A stretch of DNA of 64,000 bases from Caenibacillus caldisaponilyticus (GCF_002003465.1 NZ_BDDQ01000003.1:63-64062), one strand, 5' to 3'; counted from the first letter of the stretch, positions 16,400 to 24,988 are shown. Made by a program: numbers and translations. Notes: generated by a model not told the origin, from the letters alone.

Positions 16400-16497
16400 T
16401 AGAACCCCACCCGGTTTCCATTTTCAAAATTATTCTAACATGAAAATAAAGAGGGATTCTTTGGGAAAATGCCCGTAAAAAACCGCCAATGATCGGG

Positions 16498-16531
16498 GGA
16501 CGGTGTGTTCGTTTTTACGAACACACCGTCC
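16498..16531. repeat. 34-bp near-perfect palindrome between rap and multicopper oxidase gene
   Basis: A 15-bp perfect stem, GGACGGTGTGTTCGT and its complement, encloses a TTTT loop. Neither side has a T-run, so it is a poor terminator. It lies in the divergent promoter region of rap (minus) and the multicopper oxidase gene (plus). Confidence 0.75.
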
Positions 16532-16645
16532 AAACCAACGTTTTTAAGCCGCGGTTAAGAAGAGAGCATCTTAAAATTCCCGTTTTCTCCACACATTTTG
16601 CACATTTGTTTTTTACCATAAGGGTGGGAGGGGGATTGAACGGAC

Positions 16646-18223
16646 ATGAAAAAATTGTGGTTTGGCGTCCTTTTGGCGGTTTTCATCGCGATTGGCGCGG
16701 CCTGCTCAAACGTTGATCCGCACGAATCCGCGCAAAAGCATGACATGGCAAATATGAACGGGCAGGGGGAAAATGCCGCGCGGAACTCCGGCGAGAACTT
16801 ACCGTTAGCGACGAATACAAAAGTATTGTCCGGAAAAGAGTTTTATATCACTGCCAAAGAAGCGTTGTTAAAAATAAACGACAAAGTCCGCCTGCCCGTT
16901 TATACGTATAACGGATCGGTGCCTGGCCCGGAACTTCATGTGAAACAAGGGGACCGGGTAAAAATCCATTTCAAAAATGACCTGCCTGTACCGACCGCCA
17001 TCCATTGGCACGGCTACCCCGTTTCGAATAACCAGGATGGAGTGCCCGGGGTGACTATGGATGCGATCAAACCCGGTAAAACCTATACGTATGAATTTAC
17101 GGCAACGGTGCCGGGAACGTATTGGTATCATTCCCACCAAAACAGCGTCAATCAAGTCGATGAAGGTTTGTACGGGGCTTTAATTGTGGAACCGAAAAAT
17201 AAGGCAACGTTTGATCGTGAATATACGCTCGTGCTCGATGAATGGATGAGCCATGGAAACGCGCAAATGAACATGGCGGGCATGAACCATGGCGATATGA
17301 ATCACGGAAGTTGTACCGGCGACGGACAAACGGATACGAGCGGCAGTTGTCATGATATGGGCATGTATGGTCTTTTCACGATTAACGGGAAAAGCGGTTC
17401 CGCTATCAAGCCGTTAAAAGTCAAGCAAGGTGAAAAAGTGCGGCTCCGCCTTATAAACGCAGGATACATGACGCACGCACTCCACCTGCATGGTCATGAG
17501 TATAAAATTGTTGCGACGGACGGGCATCCGTTGAATGATCCGCAACCCATCAAAGATAAGCTGTTAAATATTGCCCCAGGCGAACGCTATGATATCGAAT
17601 TTACAGCGAATCATCCGGGCGAATGGTTATTGGAATGTCACGGCAATATGAAAGGAGCCGCTGGCATGAAAGTAAAAATTCAATATGAAGGCGCAAAAAG
17701 CAGCACGGACAAAGCAAACGCCAAAGAAGATCTCCCGGCCGTTGACCTTACAAAATACGGAAAACCGGCATCGGGCCCCTTTACACTCGATCAAAAATAC
17801 GATGTCTCGTACACCATGCGTTTAGGAACCGCTATGGGCAAAAACGGCATGGTCTATACGATTAATGGCAAAACCTATCCGGAAACGGCACCTCTCTATG
17901 TGAAGACAGGGGATCGGGTAAAAGTAAAATTAGTGAATGCTTCGCCCGTGGATCATCCGATGCATTTGCACGGACACTTCTTCCAAGTATTAAGCAAAAA
18001 CGGAAAGCCGCTGACGGGCTCCCCGTTGATAAAAGATACTTTGAACGTCAAACCGGGTGAGGAATATGTCGTCGCCTTTAAAGCGGATAATCCGGGAGAT
18101 TGGATGTTTCACTGCCATGAGCTGCACCATGCGTCGGCCGGAATGGTGACGGAAGTCAAGTATAAAGATTATAAATCTGACTATACGCCCGACCCTGATG
18201 ACCAAACGAATAGAGGCGAATAA
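16646..18223 (+). CDS. Multicopper oxidase lipoprotein
   Basis: 525 residues. Signal peptide with lipobox AAC (Cys20), so it acts outside the cell membrane. Three cupredoxin-like regions carry the copper ligands: HWHG at 120-123, HSH at 162-164, HLHGH in both the middle and C-terminal parts, and HCHELHH at 489-495 with type-1 Cys490. A Met/His-rich insert (MNMAGMNHGDMNHG near 208-222) suggests copper handling, as in CopA/CueO-type oxidases. Likely role: copper(I) oxidation and detoxification or manganese oxidation. GGAGGGGG lies 11 nt before the ATG. It is followed at once by a kinase remnant. Confidence 0.9.
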   Translation: MKKLWFGVLLAVFIAIGAACSNVDPHESAQKHDMANMNGQGENAARNSGENLPLATNTKVLSGKEFYITAKEALLKINDKVRLPVYTYNGSVPGPELHVKQGDRVKIHFKNDLPVPTAIHWHGYPVSNNQDGVPGVTMDAIKPGKTYTYEFTATVPGTYWYHSHQNSVNQVDEGLYGALIVEPKNKATFDREYTLVLDEWMSHGNAQMNMAGMNHGDMNHGSCTGDGQTDTSGSCHDMGMYGLFTINGKSGSAIKPLKVKQGEKVRLRLINAGYMTHALHLHGHEYKIVATDGHPLNDPQPIKDKLLNIAPGERYDIEFTANHPGEWLLECHGNMKGAAGMKVKIQYEGAKSSTDKANAKEDLPAVDLTKYGKPASGPFTLDQKYDVSYTMRLGTAMGKNGMVYTINGKTYPETAPLYVKTGDRVKVKLVNASPVDHPMHLHGHFFQVLSKNGKPLTGSPLIKDTLNVKPGEEYVVAFKADNPGDWMFHCHELHHASAGMVTEVKYKDYKSDYTPDPDDQTNRGE

Positions 18224-18226
18224 TAG

Positions 18227-18464
18227 GGATACGGGACAGGGGATCCCTGCGGATGCGCTTCAGCGAATCTTTGACCGGTTTTACCGGGTGGAAAAGTCCA
18301 GATCGAGGGACACGGGAGGTTCTGGTCTGGGGCTTTCCATTGTGAAAGAATTGGTCCATCTTCATCAAGGGCAAATCGGCGTCGAAAGTGATGTAGGCAA
18401 AGGCACCTGCATCACCGTCCGTTTTCCCCGTGTTCAGGAAGGGGACGATCATGAAGTGGTTTGA
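18227..18464 (+). pseudogene. Beheaded sensor histidine kinase (ATPase end only)
   Basis: The reading frame begins to match a HATPase domain exactly at DTGQGIP (G1 box, near 18231), continues through RIFDRFYRV (F box) and GGSGLGLSIVKELV (G2 box), and ends GKGTCITVRFPRV. The sensor, dimerisation helix with the phospho-histidine and N box are missing, so no kinase activity is possible. Upstream is the intact end of the multicopper oxidase gene only 3 bp away, so a deletion probably removed a response regulator and most of the kinase. An ATG at 18198 within the oxidase gene would allow translation of 88 residues. Confidence 0.85.
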
Positions 18465-18654
18465 ATGGATGATCGCGCTCTCATTCATCGGCTTGGGGTT
18501 GCTTTGTCTCGCCTTATCCGCCCAACCCGGTTGGCATATCGATACGGTGGCCTTCTTCGGCATCGTTTTCCAAGTCTGTTTTTGGATGTGCATTCCGTTT
18601 GTCTTATTGGGGTTTTTGCTTTTGGCTTTCCTTTTCGCTAAAAAAAGAAAATAA
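18451..18654 (+). CDS. Small membrane protein
   Basis: 67 residues with two hydrophobic helices (about 7-23 and 31-60) and a basic end KKRK. ATG 18451 is preceded by GGAAGGGG at 6 nt and overlaps the kinase remnant by 14 bp, so it was probably the gene next after the kinase in the ancestral operon. Function unknown. Confidence 0.55.
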   Translation: MKWFEWMIALSFIGLGLLCLALSAQPGWHIDTVAFFGIVFQVCFWMCIPFVLLGFLLLAFLFAKKRK

Positions 18655-18865
18655 GGGGATTGGCCCGTTCATGACAAACCATCTGTCAATCGGAGTGGAG
18701 ATGGCGGTTCATGTGAACGGTTTGCGCGTGATCGCGAATCATATGCGTTTCAGCCGGGTCTTCGCGATTGTCGAGAGGGTGGGGACACCGAATTTTCCAT
18801 TTTGAACAGGCAAAACCTCCTTGTCCTTGTAAACTTTATCACCGACGATTTGCGCGGTTGTCTAG

Positions 18866-18871
18866 TATAAT
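18866..18871 (+). promoter_or_regulatory. -10 element of the sigma-54 activator gene
   Basis: Exact TATAAT 42 nt before the start codon; no good -35 at 17 bp, so strength is uncertain. Confidence 0.4.
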
Positions 18872-18912
18872 AATACTGGGACAAATGTGGGGTCTAAAAG
18901 GGGGTGACGCCG

Positions 18913-21900
18913 TTGAAAAAAATCGAAGAAGTTTATCACGCCTTGAAAAAGCTGGCCGAAGAAGGAAGAGAAGGGGTCACGGCCCGTGAGATGGCGGACG
19001 TCCTTCAGCTCGACCGTTCGACGGCGAGCCGGTATTTAAATGAATTGGAAAAACAAAAGCTCGTCGGCAAAACGAACGGAAAACCCGTCGTCTATTACCT
19101 CATCCAACCGGATGCAGGCGGCGCGACGGATGGCGCACAGCCATCGCTGTCCCGGCGGTCCATGAAGGACGATTCGCTGCCGGACAACCATCACCCCATC
19201 TCCAGGATGGAGGCGGCCGACAACGGACACGGAAACCCTTCGTCCGCCGCGGCCATGGTCCATGATCCTCGCAATGGAACGGCTAATTTCGGGGATCATG
19301 AAAACGGCGCGAAAACACCGGCAACGCATGATGAAAACCCGCGGATGCGGAAAGCCCCGGAAGACGTCCAAGGGCGGGGGACCACGTCCGTGCATGCCGA
19401 CCGGAGTGCGGCCGGCATCGAGGAGAACCGGACGGCGCCAACAAAACATGGCTTGTCGATCACGCCCGCGGATGCGCGGTACGAAGGGAAGACGGCGACC
19501 CCCGACGGAAAACGGCCGCGCGACGGCTTCCTTAATAAGGAACCTTTCGCCGGGGCACATCCCGAATCCGAGCGCCTGATCGGTGCGGACGGAAGTTTAA
19601 AACCCCTTATCGAAAAAGGATTGGCGGCGTTGCTTTACCCTGCAAAAGGGTTGCATATATTATTGTCCGGGGAAACCGGTGTCGGCAAGAGCCATTTTGC
19701 CGAATATCTGGCGAACATCGCCGCCCGGCAAATGCGCGGCAAGGGGAAACGGCAGATGCCGTTTGTCGTCTTTAACTGCGCCGATTATTCGCAAAACCCT
19801 GAGCTGTTGATGGGCCACATCTTTGGCATCAAAAGAGGCGCATTTACCGGGGCGACCAAGGATGAAAGAGGACTCGTCGACCAGGCCGACAACGGCATCC
19901 TTTTCCTCGATGAGATCCATCGCTTGCCGCCCGCCGGACAAGAAATGCTTTTTTATTTGATCGACAAGGGCATCTACCGGCGTCTCGGCGAAGCCGACGT
20001 CGAACGGCATGCCAACATCGTTTTGATCGGCGCGACGACCGAATCGCTGGAAGCGACCTTGCTGCCGACTTTGCTCAGGCGTTTTTCCGTGAAAATCAAT
20101 ATTCCCTCCCTGAGAGAGCGGCCGCTCGCAGAGAGAGACCAATTTTTACACTATTTTTTGGAACAAGAAGCGAAGAAAATGGGGGCGCCGTTGTCGATCG
20201 AAGCCGAATGCCGGGAAGCCTTCTTGAAATATGTCTGCCCGGGCAATATCGGGCAGCTGAAAAGCGATATTCAAATTTCATGCGCGAAAGCGTTCATGCG
20301 TTATTTGCAAAACGACGAAAGCGTTGTCACGATCAAAAAGGACGATTTGCCGCCTCACGTGATCAGCAGCTTGGTCGGCGGCCCGGCGAGCGGAGATGAT
20401 CAAAGCCATTATCTTGCTCCGGAAGCGGACGACGCGCTGCCGATCCCGAGCATTTATTCGCAATGGCTTAAGGAAAAGGAAAATGGCCGCGATCCGTCGT
20501 CGTTGAATGAAACCTTCCAACGGCAACTCGACCACTATATCAATGAGTTGAAGGTGATTTCCGAGAAAAGGCTGGAAGCGGAACCGGGCTGGTCCCACTT
20601 TATTGACCGCGATTTGCTCGACGCGCTGCGCGAATCGGAATATTACTTTAAAGACCAATTTCCGTTTCCGTACACCATGAAGCAGCTCATCGCCATCGGC
20701 CTCCATTTGCAAGCGTACCGCTTGCACGCGATAAAGGGCGGGCGGGAGCAAACCCTTCCGGTCACGGAATTCGCCGATCCCGTCTACCGCGAAGCCGCCC
20801 GCCAGCTCGCCGAGTTTTTGAATCAAAGAATTCAATTATATCTGCCCGACGAAGAAATTGAACTGATCGCGCATCTGCTCGCTTCGCCTTTTACGGCTGA
20901 GGAAAAACCAGCCGGAGTCTCTGTGTTCGTCGTCACCCATGGCGCTTCCACGGCAACATCCATGGCCGAGGTGACCAACTATTTGTTGGGGAATCCGGTC
21001 ATCCAGGCGGTCGACATGCCGCTCGACGAACCGACGAGCGTCACCTATGAACGCTTGAGCAAAATGCTCAAGGCGAAAGCGGGCAAAGCCGGGGTGCTCA
21101 TGCTGGTCGACATCGGGTCGCTCGTGACGATGGGCGACGCGCTTGCGAGGGAACTCGGCATTCCGATCAAAACGCTGGCCAATGTCAATCTGCCGATGCT
21201 TATCGAAGCGGGCAGAAAAGCGCTCATTCCGGAAAACGACTTGGAAGCGGTCTATCGGGCCGTCAAAAAAGCGTTTTGGGCGATGGCGCCCGAGACGCAG
21301 TTTCCCGACCGCGATGCTGACAAACGGCGGCTCATCGCGACCGTTTGTTTTACCGGAGAAGGCACCGCCCAATTGTTGCAGGAATGGATCGATAAAAAGT
21401 TGTCGCCGTTGGACGAGGACGTCGTCGTCCGTTCGATCCGCATCGATCCGGTGACGCGCGACGACAGTTTGTTGCAGCAGTTGAAGGAGCAATACCACCT
21501 CATCGCCGTCGTCGGCACGGTGCCGATTTCCTTGCCGCACATCCCGTTCATTCCCGCTTGGGAACTGTTTAAAGAAGACGGCCATACGAGGCTTGAGCGC
21601 TTGCTGGAAATGACCAGACCGGAACATCCTGAAGCTTTCATCGAACCGGACGGCATCGATGATTACGAAGAAATGAAAGATCTTGTGGAAAAAGGGCTGG
21701 CGAAGATCGTCCGCTGTCTGAATCCGAGCGTTTTGTGCGGGATTTTGGAACAGCATATGCCGGCCATCAGAGCCCATTACGGTTGGGATTTGTCGAGAGA
21801 GCTCGGCATGTGGATGCACATCGGCAGCCTCGTCGACCAAATCATCCAGGCGCAATTGCTGGGAGACGCCGAACGGCTCGACCGCGAAAGGCGGGACGTC

Positions 21901-22026
21901 CCGGCCCGTAAAACGCCGACGCCGGACGATTTTGCCGTTTGGCAGCCTTTGTTTGAAGCGTTGGAAGCCCACTTCCACTTGACTTTTTCCGAAAAAATGA
22001 AGAAGGATCTCGTCGCGCTGGCATGA
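18913..22026 (+). CDS. LevR/CelR-type sigma-54-dependent PTS regulator
   Basis: 1037 residues. Order: N-terminal winged HTH (about 1-62), a polar low-complexity linker (about 65-215), AAA+ domain with Walker A GETGVGKS at 253-260, sigma-54 contact motif GAFTGA at 309-314 and Walker B ILFLDE at 329-334, a PRD (about 520-650), an EIIA-Man-like domain with His676 in VVTHG, an EIIB-like stretch and a second PRD (about 925-1037). It should hydrolyse ATP to open promoters bound by sigma-54 RNA polymerase, under control of PTS phosphorylation. TTG 18913 is chosen because AAAAGGGGG (18897-18904) is 8 nt upstream. Its target promoter lies just downstream at 22325. The long linker is unusual. Confidence 0.92.
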   Translation: MKKIEEVYHALKKLAEEGREGVTAREMADVLQLDRSTASRYLNELEKQKLVGKTNGKPVVYYLIQPDAGGATDGAQPSLSRRSMKDDSLPDNHHPISRMEAADNGHGNPSSAAAMVHDPRNGTANFGDHENGAKTPATHDENPRMRKAPEDVQGRGTTSVHADRSAAGIEENRTAPTKHGLSITPADARYEGKTATPDGKRPRDGFLNKEPFAGAHPESERLIGADGSLKPLIEKGLAALLYPAKGLHILLSGETGVGKSHFAEYLANIAARQMRGKGKRQMPFVVFNCADYSQNPELLMGHIFGIKRGAFTGATKDERGLVDQADNGILFLDEIHRLPPAGQEMLFYLIDKGIYRRLGEADVERHANIVLIGATTESLEATLLPTLLRRFSVKINIPSLRERPLAERDQFLHYFLEQEAKKMGAPLSIEAECREAFLKYVCPGNIGQLKSDIQISCAKAFMRYLQNDESVVTIKKDDLPPHVISSLVGGPASGDDQSHYLAPEADDALPIPSIYSQWLKEKENGRDPSSLNETFQRQLDHYINELKVISEKRLEAEPGWSHFIDRDLLDALRESEYYFKDQFPFPYTMKQLIAIGLHLQAYRLHAIKGGREQTLPVTEFADPVYREAARQLAEFLNQRIQLYLPDEEIELIAHLLASPFTAEEKPAGVSVFVVTHGASTATSMAEVTNYLLGNPVIQAVDMPLDEPTSVTYERLSKMLKAKAGKAGVLMLVDIGSLVTMGDALARELGIPIKTLANVNLPMLIEAGRKALIPENDLEAVYRAVKKAFWAMAPETQFPDRDADKRRLIATVCFTGEGTAQLLQEWIDKKLSPLDEDVVVRSIRIDPVTRDDSLLQQLKEQYHLIAVVGTVPISLPHIPFIPAWELFKEDGHTRLERLLEMTRPEHPEAFIEPDGIDDYEEMKDLVEKGLAKIVRCLNPSVLCGILEQHMPAIRAHYGWDLSRELGMWMHIGSLVDQIIQAQLLGDAERLDRERRDVPARKTPTPDDFAVWQPLFEALEAHFHLTFSEKMKKDLVALA

Positions 22027-22203
22027 TGCGGTTTTTTGGTAACGGTTCTTTGCTTTTTTGAAGCCACGCCCGCCTTTCGGCCGCAGCCTGCTGCGGGTCC
22101 ACCGCATGCCGAGCGCCGAGACGCCTTCTTTTCTTTTTTGCCATAAAAGAATAAAGCGGCGCTGTGACATTTATATAAACAAAACGTTCATCCGTTCATT
22201 AGA

Positions 22204-22240
22204 GTGTGCAAGGCTCCGTGCCGTCTTGCACACTTTTTGT
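22204..22240 (+). terminator. Palindrome: terminator and possible activator site
   Basis: GTGTGCAAG (22204-22212) and CTTGCACAC (22225-22233) form a perfect 9-bp dyad followed by TTTTTGTTT, a good terminator for the regulator gene. The half-site TGTGCAA recurs at 22246-22252. At about 100-150 bp before the predicted transcription start, it is placed where sigma-54 activators bind. Confidence 0.75.
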
Positions 22241-22324
22241 TTAACTGTGCAAAAGTGTTGAAAGGGATTTCGCGAAAGATCTTGAAATGCGGATCGTGTC
22301 GCCGTCTGTCGACAAATTAAAAGT

Positions 22325-22340
22325 TGGCACGAATCTTGCA
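22325..22340 (+). promoter_or_regulatory. Sigma-54 (RpoN/SigL) promoter
   Basis: TGGCAC at 22325-22330, five bases, then TTGCA at 22336-22340: an exact fit to the -24/-12 consensus. Start of transcription would be near 22350, about 45 nt ahead of the first gene. The GAFTGA-containing regulator immediately upstream is the obvious activator. Confidence 0.93.
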
Positions 22341-22393
22341 TGTGAATAGAGTGAGGACGATTAAAGAACAATGTTATAAAGGGAGGTGGCGAG

Positions 22394-22618
22394 GTGAGCC
22401 GGTTTGCCAAGATTTACGTCGCTGTTTTTACCGCCATCTGGGTGGGCAACGGGGTGTTCAGCCTGCTCGTTCATCGGCCCGGCGCTTTAAATACCCTTAT
22501 ATACGGCGTAGGGTTTTCCGTCGTGTTCTTCATGGCCACCGTTTTTAGCCAATGGTTGTTCCGGCGTTATAAAGAAGTGGATAAACAGAGCAAAAAGTTG
22601 TTGGCGAAACGGCCATAG
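22394..22618 (+). CDS. Small two-helix membrane protein, first gene of the sigma-54 operon
   Basis: 74 residues: two hydrophobic helices (about 6-25 and 34-53) and a basic tail rich in Lys. GTG start with GGGAGGTGG 6 nt upstream. It is the first coding region after the sigma-54 promoter and 247 bp before EIIB. Not a known PTS component; a membrane accessory to the permease is possible but unproven. Confidence 0.65.
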   Translation: MSRFAKIYVAVFTAIWVGNGVFSLLVHRPGALNTLIYGVGFSVVFFMATVFSQWLFRRYKEVDKQSKKLLAKRP

Positions 22619-22865
22619 GCCGGTTCCCGCTAAAAGGACTAATGGGAACATCATCGTTTTTCGGCTGAACGGTGTCCGGAGCGATTGAATGAAGGCGATT
22701 CAAGATTCCAAGCGTGGCGCTGTCCGCGCCGGCGTTGTGGCCGGCGGATCGTTCTGGCCAGCGCTGCGACCGGGTGATGCAAACCGGATCAGCATCTCCC
22801 ACCGTCGTCATCCGGATGCATTGTTCTTTATCAACAAACCTTATCATTCATAGGAGGCATGAAAA
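22619..22865. other. Long spacer inside the sigma-54 operon
   Basis: 247 bp without a credible gene. A 6-bp stem (GTTCCC / GGGAAC near 22622-22650) and GC-rich repeats around 22720-22770 could form RNA structure between the small membrane gene and EIIB. No sigma-70 promoter is obvious. Confidence 0.35.
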
Positions 22866-23183
22866 ATGAGCGAACCAATCAAATTGATCATTTTGTGCAG
22901 CTGGGGAGCGACTTCCAGCCAATTGGCGAAAAAAGTCCAAGAAGCCGCGCAAAAACGGAACGTGGATCTGGTCGCCGATGCGGGCGGCACCGGCGAATTT
23001 AAGAAACAAGCGGCCAATTATGACGTGGCTTTGCTTGAACCGCAAGTCCGCCATTTGAAAAAAGAAATCACGAAAATCGCGGAAGAAAACAACATTCCCG
23101 TCGACCTTGTGGATCAAAGGGCGTTCGCTTTGATGGACGGCGATAAGGTGCTCGATCAAGTGCTGAAAATGGTTGGAAAATAA
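22866..23183 (+). CDS. PTS EIIB, lactose/cellobiose family
   Basis: 105 residues, the usual length. The phosphocysteine is Cys11 in LCSWGATSSQLAKK. Most relatives have GMSTS after the cysteine; here the loop is WGATSS, a divergent but plausible P-loop. The rest (VALLEPQVRHLKKEI near 56-70) matches the EIIB fold. Cytosolic, takes phosphate from the EIIA at 24539 and gives it to sugar on the EIIC at 23213. Strong ribosome site TAGGAGGC. Second gene of the sigma-54 operon. Confidence 0.88.
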   Translation: MSEPIKLIILCSWGATSSQLAKKVQEAAQKRNVDLVADAGGTGEFKKQAANYDVALLEPQVRHLKKEITKIAEENNIPVDLVDQRAFALMDGDKVLDQVLKMVGK

Positions 23184-23212
23184 AAGGATTGAAAAATAAA
23201 GGGGGCATTCCG

Positions 23213-24511
23213 ATGCATGTGATGGAATGGCTGGAAGACAAACTGATGGGTCCGTTGAGCAAAATCGCCCAAAACACGTACTTGCAAGCGATTCGCGACG
23301 CCTTCGTCATCTTCGCGCTTCCGGTCATCTTGACCGGCGCGATTTTCTTGATCATCGCGAACCCGCCGACATCGATCGATTGGGGCATCATTCACGCGTG
23401 GGAAAATGGGATCAAACCGATCCAAAACCAAATTCTGTTTCCCTTTAACTTAACGTTCGGCATCATGGCCTTGACGGTAGCCTTCGGGGTCGGTTACAGC
23501 CTCGGTGAACGGCGCGATCTCGACTCCGTCATGTCCGGTATATTGTCGATGCTCGCCTTCTTAATGACCGCTTTTCCGGTCACGGACATCACGAAAGTTC
23601 CTTTCGGCGACATTTTGAATTATCTCGGTGGACAAGGTTTATTCATTGCAATCATCTTAGGGATCTTGACGACCGAAGCGATGCGCTTTTTGCTGAAAAA
23701 AGGGTTTGCCTTTGAAATGCCGCCGGGAGTTCCGCCGTACGTCATGCGGACGTTCCGTGCCCTCGTGCCTTTCTTGTTGATCTTGCCGACCGTTTGGGCG
23801 ATCGAGTGGATCGTCTGGGCCAATTTCCACATCACGCTGCCGCAAGCCGTGTTGGAAATCTTTAAACCGCTCGTCGCCGCGTCGAACTCTTATTGGGCGG
23901 CATTGGGCATGATCCTGCTCATGATGGTCTTGTGGTCGATGGGTATTCACGGCATGAACGTCGTCTCTTCGGTCGCTTATCCGTTCTGGATGAGCCAGCT
24001 CGCCGCCAACGCCAACGCGGTCAAAGCCGGTGAGACGGCGCACGGCATCGTCACCGAACCGTTCTTCCACATGTTTACCCACCTCGGCGGTTCCGGGGCG
24101 ACGATCGGTTTGGTCATCTTCATGCTGTTGTCCAAATCGAAACAAATCAAGCAAGTCGGCCGCACGTCGATCATTCCGGCGATATTTAACATTAACGAAC
24201 CGGTCATTTTCGGTTTGCCGATCGTTTTGAACCCGATGTTGTTCATTCCGTTCATTCTCGGTCCGGCCATCATCGTCACGATCAACTACATCTTGTTTGC
24301 GACGCACATTTTGCCGCCGATCGTCATTCAGCCGCCGTTTACGGTGCCGATTTTCCTCGGCGGATTTATCGCGACGGGCGGATCGGTAACCGCCGGTCTG
24401 GTGCAAATCATGGATGCGGCCATCGCGGCGCTCATCTACTGGCCGTTCTTTAAACGCTATGAACGGAGCCTGCTTGAGCAAGAAAAACAAGATGCCGCAG
24501 ACGCTGAATAA
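23213..24511 (+). CDS. PTS EIIC permease, lactose/cellobiose family
   Basis: 432 residues with about ten membrane segments. Family marks: AIRDAFVIFALPVILTGAI near 29, LWSMGIHGMNVVSSVAYP near 241-258 and INEPVIFGLPIVLNPMLFIPF near 331-351 with the conserved glutamate. ATG 23213 is chosen because AAAGGGGG lies 8 nt upstream; a TTG at 23189 has no site. It imports a beta-linked disaccharide; the substrate is not readable. Paralogous to the EIIC at 10706 but clearly diverged. Confidence 0.93.
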   Translation: MHVMEWLEDKLMGPLSKIAQNTYLQAIRDAFVIFALPVILTGAIFLIIANPPTSIDWGIIHAWENGIKPIQNQILFPFNLTFGIMALTVAFGVGYSLGERRDLDSVMSGILSMLAFLMTAFPVTDITKVPFGDILNYLGGQGLFIAIILGILTTEAMRFLLKKGFAFEMPPGVPPYVMRTFRALVPFLLILPTVWAIEWIVWANFHITLPQAVLEIFKPLVAASNSYWAALGMILLMMVLWSMGIHGMNVVSSVAYPFWMSQLAANANAVKAGETAHGIVTEPFFHMFTHLGGSGATIGLVIFMLLSKSKQIKQVGRTSIIPAIFNINEPVIFGLPIVLNPMLFIPFILGPAIIVTINYILFATHILPPIVIQPPFTVPIFLGGFIATGGSVTAGLVQIMDAAIAALIYWPFFKRYERSLLEQEKQDAADAE

Positions 24512-24538
24512 AACGAGAGATAGAAAGGTGCGATCACG

Positions 24539-24877
24539 ATGAATGAAGAAACCATTTTTCAGCTGATCTTGCACGGCGGGAACGCCCGCGGCGAGGCCTA
24601 TGAAGCTTTGGATGCCGCAGAAGAATTCGATTTCGAAAAAGCCGAACAACATCTGAAAGAAGCGGAGAAGGAATTTTCCGAAGCGCACAAAGCGCAGACG
24701 GAAGTGATCCGTTCGTCGGGCGAATCGGGCGCGGAAGGAAACAATCTGCTCCTGATCCATGCGCAAGACCACGTCATGACGGCTCAGGCGGAGCTGAACT
24801 TGATCAAACGGCTCATCGACAGCTACCGCGTGATTCAAAAGCTTGAACAACGCATCGAACGCTTGGAAAACAAATAA
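24539..24877 (+). CDS. PTS EIIA, lactose/cellobiose family
   Basis: 112 residues, all helical. The phospho-accepting His74 lies in LIHAQDHVM, with metal-binding Asp77 three residues later, as in EIIA-Lac. It carries phosphate from HPr to EIIB. It is the only EIIA of this family in the window, so it may serve both PTS loci. ATG follows GAAAGGTG. Last gene of the operon, before a strong terminator. No glycosidase gene follows it. Confidence 0.93.
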   Translation: MNEETIFQLILHGGNARGEAYEALDAAEEFDFEKAEQHLKEAEKEFSEAHKAQTEVIRSSGESGAEGNNLLLIHAQDHVMTAQAELNLIKRLIDSYRVIQKLEQRIERLENK

Positions 24878-24940
24878 ACCGGCGCCGCGTGGCATGAGCG
24901 ATCAAAAAGGCGCCGTGCCCTAGGATCAGCGAGAGGGCAC

Positions 24941-24988
24941 ACGGACAAACCGACGGCAGATCGGCCGGCGCGTTTGTCCGTTTTTTTT
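24941..24988 (+). terminator. Terminator of the sigma-54 PTS operon
   Basis: ACGGACAAAC and GTTTGTCCGT form a 10-bp stem over a GC-rich loop, followed by eight Ts. Confidence 0.92.

Larger units (their letters stand above)
22027..22393. other. Control region of the sigma-54 PTS operon
   Basis: No gene. It holds, in order, a terminator-like palindrome with TGTGCAA motifs (22204-22233), a further TGTGCAA at 22246-22252, the sigma-54 promoter at 22325-22340 and the ribosome site of the next gene. Confidence 0.75.

Noticed and set aside
16498-16531. Palindrome considered as a terminator
   Set aside because: No T-run on either strand.
18671-18805. 45-codon ORF after the small membrane protein
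   Set aside because: Ribosome site is distant and composition shows no protein-like pattern; not supported as a gene.
22257-22272. Catabolite-responsive element candidate (TGAAAGGGATTTCG)
   Set aside because: The essential central CG is lost and the last base mismatches; too weak to call.
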